DNA of 10,996 nucleotides, from assembly GCA_004151065.3 (NCBI GenBank), contig NWUY0300023628.1, forward strand, positions 1-10,996. The letters run 5' to 3'. This document shows positions 7,789 through 10,996 of the stretch, in pieces. How positions within the stretch are numbered: position 1 is the stretch's first letter; the number at the start of each line of letters is the position of its first letter. The DNA comes from Larix sibirica (lineage: Eukaryota > Streptophyta > Pinopsida > Pinales > Pinaceae). Under the pieces are notes generated by a model. It was not told where the DNA came from. It did no database searches and worked only from the letters and a program-made list of their open reading frames with translations. A program made the translations under genes and the position numbers.

Positions 7789-8200
7789 CTGCAATCATTT
7801 GGAAATCAACAGGTCATATAATTTAGCAAATTATTGAAAAGCACACGATCATTACGCCAATAGAATCATGGAAGGAAACAAAAGTAGAGACAATGACATA
7901 ATAACTAGTAGTTCCAACTCAGTGGCACAGAACAATTTTTTTTTGCATCAGATTCAACCCAAATGTAGTCCACGCACATTTGACATCAGCTTCAAGTCAT
8001 CTCATTAACTAAGAAAAGGGAAAATGGTAAAAAACGCTTAAAGTACATCATAACATAAACATATTTAAAGTTATTTTTTTCCCGTTGGCTTTGTGGTTAA
8101 GAGAGAAACTAAAGCCCCTGTCATAGAATCCTCTTATCCAAACCCTAGAAGCTAGGACTAACAATTACAGACCTAGAATGTGGTAGAGATATATTGCCAT
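7789..8200 (-). other. Upstream AAA ATPase intron, nothing else seen
   Basis: Begins with the acceptor ATTGCAG of the exon at 7711-7788. No Walker B or Walker A exon is visible. TTGGCTTTGTGGTTAAGAG near 8084 resembles a pol III A box but lacks a B box at the right distance. Confidence 0.5.
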
Positions 8201-8310
8201 AGTTCCAGAAGAACTCGTTCTTGAGTTCCAATGCCCCAAGGAACTTTGGAACAGGTAAAGAACATTCCCTTTTTGCGGGGAATGGCATTGAGAACGCTGT
8301 TAACATTCCC
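8201..8310. repeat. Cluster of GTTCC/GGAAC inverted words and hairpins
   Basis: AAGAAC (8209-8214) and GTTCTT (8217-8222) form a tight inverted pair. GTTCCA (8225-8230) pairs with TGGAAC (8247-8252). CATTCCC (8263-8269) pairs with GGGAATG (8278-8284) across an 8-nt loop. AACATTCCC occurs twice, near 8262 and near 8303. Such packing suggests the end of a fold-back or MITE-type element, whose other end was not found with confidence. Confidence 0.5.
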
Positions 8311-8865
8311 AACCTTCCTAATTAGTTTCCTACCCTAAACGGGAGTCTTTCACAAACTTCTCAACATTCATGCACCCTGTAGGAACCCAACAAATCGAAA
8401 ACATGCCTATAACAAAATTGTTTTAGCGCCCAACTAAGCCAAGAGTGGGCCTTTCTGGAGCTATCTTGGTTAATAGACCCAAAAACTAATAAAAACAACA
8501 AAACAAATGAAGAGAAAAAAAAACTTCACTCTAACCCACAAATACAAAATGCCCCCCAGTCCCCATCATTTCTTCATGTATATCTCATGTACATGTAACT
8601 TGTTATTTTGAACTTATTCTCATTTCATTGCAAGATATTGTTTTTTTCATAATGGAAGGAGAGAGGGTTGTAAGAAACCCTTGCTGCAGTATGCGACAAG
8701 AGTCAATACTGAACCTAGTGGTTATGAGGGATGGTTCTTCAATCGTTGTGGTCATTGTGCTACCAACACCAAGGTAGCTCATCATCTTTCGGTCAAACTT
8801 GGATAATGTTCTGAAATCATGAATAGCCATTGGTATGAATCATGTTCAATTTTGAAAATTTCCAC
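8311..8865. other. Gene-free stretch within or beside the AAA gene
   Basis: No supported gene is present. The minus-strand frame at 8603-8830 (75 codons) and the plus-strand frame over the same bases match no family I know. A TACATGTA palindrome lies near 8590. Confidence 0.5.
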
Positions 8866-8987
8866 CTAGTTTTTTTGGGGAATATTGAATATTTCTTGGA
8901 TTTTCTATTTTCAAAATTTTGAATATCCTATTGGTGTTCCCTAGGAATTTGGGGCGAGTTTCTAGATATTCCCAAAAATCATACTAG
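8866..8987. mobile_element. Candidate short MITE-like element with inverted ends
   Basis: CTAGT followed by TTTTTTTGGGGAATAT at 8866-8885 is matched in reverse complement by 8966-8987 (CTAGTATGATTTTTGGGAATAT), allowing a small gap. The element would be about 120 bp, AT-rich inside, with TTGAATAT repeated. No clear target-site duplication was found, so the match could be chance in AT-rich DNA. Confidence 0.3.
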
Positions 8988-9464
8988 CATACACCACCTC
9001 CCCCAACTCCCGAAACTCATGCACCATAGGAAGTTACAAATTAGGGAGTCGTAATGAATGTGTTGCATTATGTATAGATTAATTTAGGTTTTTTTTTACC
9101 TATTCATTTGTTCAAATTTCAAACATTATGGTAGTTGTCAACACACTATAATAAAGCCAAGGCACTCGGCCTAACTGTCAGACACTTGCTTTACAATAAG
9201 ATTGTGAACAATGGGAATAAGAGATATGGTGCTTAATAGGAATCAAATCTTTGGAACACCCTAGGTATAGAGTTTGTAGAGGTTCAATGACAGATAGTTA
9301 TCATGATGGAGCCTCTTATGAACACATTAACGCTTATGAACACATTAACGTTAAGTTGCAGGAAATGACTTAACACACCACCCCCCCAAGCAAAACCCAA
9401 AATGTCGATGTTACCCCTCACACTGGATGAGGCTTGGACATATGATTTTCATCACAACACTAGT
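8988..9464. other. Gene-free stretch with a small tandem repeat
   Basis: No supported gene is present. It contains the 18-bp duplication at 9315-9350 and a C7 run near 9383. GGCCGAGTG-like sequence on the minus strand near 9165 resembles a tRNA A box but has no B box. Confidence 0.6.
9315..9350. repeat. Perfect 18-bp tandem duplication
   Basis: CTTATGAACACATTAACG occurs at 9315-9332 and immediately again at 9333-9350 with no differences. It looks like a recent slippage duplication. Confidence 0.97.
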
Positions 9465-10730
9465 GATTTTTATCACAAGGATAAAGCTTGTAAGAGGACA
9501 TTGTTAGATCATATGATGGATTGGGGTGGTATATGTGTGTTTTGAGCCAGAGATGCTACTATCTTCTGGTTGTGTTGATGCTTGGTGTTGCTAGTAGGTG
9601 TTGGAACTTGGAATGAGATGTCCTCATGTGTTTATGGGGTTCTAATTGATGAATTGGCATGCTCCTTATGATTGATATATTGATGATGCAGTGTGCTCAC
9701 TTTCCTTGATAGTGAGGTCATTTTTGGACGATGCATTTGGTTAACCCTTAGTGCATTTCATGGAGTGGGAACCCATCAACTTATGGTTCCCTAAGTTCCA
9801 AGTGTTAATAATTCCTTCATGATCTGATGATAAGATTAGAAACTGATTGTTCATGGTTTCCTAAGGTTTGATTATGATGGTGTTGATCTTCATAAAAATG
9901 GAGTTCCTAGCACTTTCAAAGTTATCTTACCCTAGTTAGCAATATTCAATGTTTCACATTATTCTCTTAAAGAGCGCCTAGCATATTGGTCTCTGTTCAC
10001 ATGATTCCAACATGATTATTGATGTATTTCATATAGTTGGAGGCCTTCTGATGTGAGTTACTACGTGTCTTGGGAGTTCTTAACATATGTGCCACCCTAT
10101 AATGTCATGTTTGACACCCCTTGATGGAGCACTAGCGTATTGCACACATCTTGAGGATGATTTGAGGGTAATTTGACCTTGTTTTGACCACATGAAGGCC
10201 TAGTACCTGAGGGCCCTAGCTTATTTGATTGCTTTCATGCTTGGAAACAAGTTATTTTGAGATATAATCTATTTTCTATTGGAGTGCCCTTCCTATTGGC
10301 ACATATATTGAGGCATGGACGCATTATAACAATATTTTGTTGCTTGGATAGGTTGGCATACTTCACTAGGGCACACCCCCATGGATTTGTTGTGATGACT
10401 TGGCATGACAGAAATATTATATGGTTTATTAACTACCTTTGCACACTTCTTTAGGGTGCCTTCTCTAGTGCTCAAAGTATTGATAAAACAACATATGGTT
10501 TCATAAATCAATTGATCGTTTTGGCTCATTGTTTGAAGAAAATTGACGCATATAACAACATTGGCACACATCACCCAGGCACACTATTCTTAGGGATTAT
10601 CCTATTATTCATTAAAGGAAGCTAAACAACCCTGGCACATATTTCTCGGGCACCTGGGTAGTCGAGTGGTGTGGCTAAGGGTACTGTTATCACATATATA
10701 GTAGTCGGGCTACCATACATTTTTTGTCAN
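9465..10730. other. GT-rich gene-free DNA upstream of the gypsy fragment
   Basis: No sustained coding frame or known domain. Composition and short matches in the same order resemble 1891-2130. GGCACAYAT-like words recur near 10298, 10562 and 10634, and ACGCATTATAACAA near 10319 is echoed by ACGCATATAACAA near 10545. The stretch is probably decayed retroelement sequence in the same orientation as the pol fragment, but no LTR boundary was found. Confidence 0.4.
10730..10730. other. Ambiguous base (N)
   Basis: The only undetermined base in the window. It sits at the left edge of the recognisable reverse transcriptase sequence, where it would be the first base of a codon NGC. CGC would give the Arg often seen before ICVD. 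Family similarity does not continue to its left, so it may also mark a join or a poorly supported position. Confidence 0.9.
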
Positions 10731-10996
10731 GCATTTGTGTTGATTTGCAGAAGTTGAATGACGCCTACTTGCATGATCCTTTTCTGACCCCATTTACTAA
10801 TGAAGTACTCGAAGGTGTGGACGGATAGGAGATGTATACTTTCACGGATGGGTTTTTGGGATATTTTGATGAAAACATTCAATTTATGGCGACAAGTACT
10901 GCACCAGAAGAATTCACCACTAGTCAGAAGAAGCAGTTGGTGGTCAAGGCTGCAGACTTCCAGCTAATCGCAGGAGAGTTATACAAGATGGGTGCA
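10731..10996 (+). pseudogene. Ty3/gypsy retrotransposon pol fragment, internally deleted
   Basis: In the frame starting at 10742 the translation begins DLQKLNDAYLHDPFLTPFTN and continues EVLEGVDG, stop, EMYTFTDGFLGY. This matches the start of Ty3/gypsy reverse transcriptase (CVDxxKLN, then FTDGFSGY). ICV just upstream extends the match back to about 10733. After Tyr at 10862-10864 the same frame moves at once to FDENIQFMATSTAPEEFTTS, then QKKQLVVKAADFQLIAGELY. That is the pre-integrase region after RNase H in plant gypsy polyproteins. The YxDD catalytic part of reverse transcriptase and all of RNase H are missing, and TAG at 10826-10828 breaks the frame. The copy is non-functional and continues past the window end. 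Similarity is lost to the left near the N at 10730. Confidence 0.88.

Noticed and set aside
8084-8100. tRNA or SINE A box (TGGCTTTGTGGTTAAGAG)
   Set aside because: No B-box-like GTTCNANNC lies 30-60 bp downstream; the nearest weak candidate is about 140 bp away.
8603-8830. Minus-strand frame of 75 codons
   Set aside because: I recognise no family. Open frames of this size are expected by chance, and no splice sites join it to the AAA exons.
10655-10685. tRNA-like A box (TAGTCGAGTGG)
   Set aside because: No B box or cloverleaf pairing follows before the gypsy fragment.
1-10996. CRISPR array, prokaryotic operon or rRNA/tRNA gene
   Set aside because: There is no regular repeat-spacer pattern, no Shine-Dalgarno-linked gene series and no full cloverleaf or rRNA core sequence. 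The spliced gene and retroelement show a plant nuclear origin.

Overview
This window looks like nuclear DNA from a land plant with a large, repeat-rich genome. A gymnosperm such as a conifer is favoured but not proven. The reasons are one real split gene with canonical GT-AG introns, no prokaryotic-type gene packing, a decayed Ty3/gypsy retrotransposon, a tRNA-derived SINE-like element, and long AT- or GT-rich stretches with no sustained reading frame. Nearly all open frames in the window are short, begin at chance ATGs and match nothing I recognise.

The only host gene is on the minus strand. Three consecutive exons (7711-7788, 6660-6742, 6333-6455) join in frame with matching phases. They encode about 95 residues of an AAA-type ATPase core: the segment just after Walker B, the sensor-1 strand ending in AATN, and an SRFDS segment of the second region of homology. 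I found no Walker A or Walker B exon in the 3.2 kb upstream (7789-10996) and no following SGRD-type exon in the 6.3 kb downstream (1-6332). The gene is therefore either interrupted by very long, repeat-filled introns or is a fragment.

Layout, left to right. Positions 1-1110 hold decayed short-motif repeats. Positions 1110-2600 are GT-rich DNA without genes, with a 22-bp perfect palindrome at 1316-1337. Positions 2626-3080 hold a diverged tandem repeat with a period near 237 bp. Positions 3110-3950 may be an LTR remnant, with a TATA box at 3378-3385. Positions 3960-4936 are an AT-rich segment of about 1 kb bounded by short inverted GGATC-rich ends, with a minisatellite inside (4485-4787); it may be a non-autonomous transposon. 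Positions 5420-5600 are SINE-like, followed by microsatellites and a perfect 34-bp duplication (5640-5707). Positions 5708-7788 hold the AAA exons and their introns. Positions 7789-9460 are intronic or flanking DNA with possible MITE-like pieces. Positions 9465-10730 are GT-rich DNA resembling the 1900-2130 region. Positions 10731-10996 are a Ty3/gypsy pol fragment on the plus strand, in which the start of reverse transcriptase is fused in frame to the pre-integrase region and one internal stop is present.

I see no operon-like or otherwise new multi-gene system. The points most worth a second look are the AAA gene's extreme introns, the roughly 1-kb inverted-repeat element, the 237-bp array and the deletion-fused retroelement.
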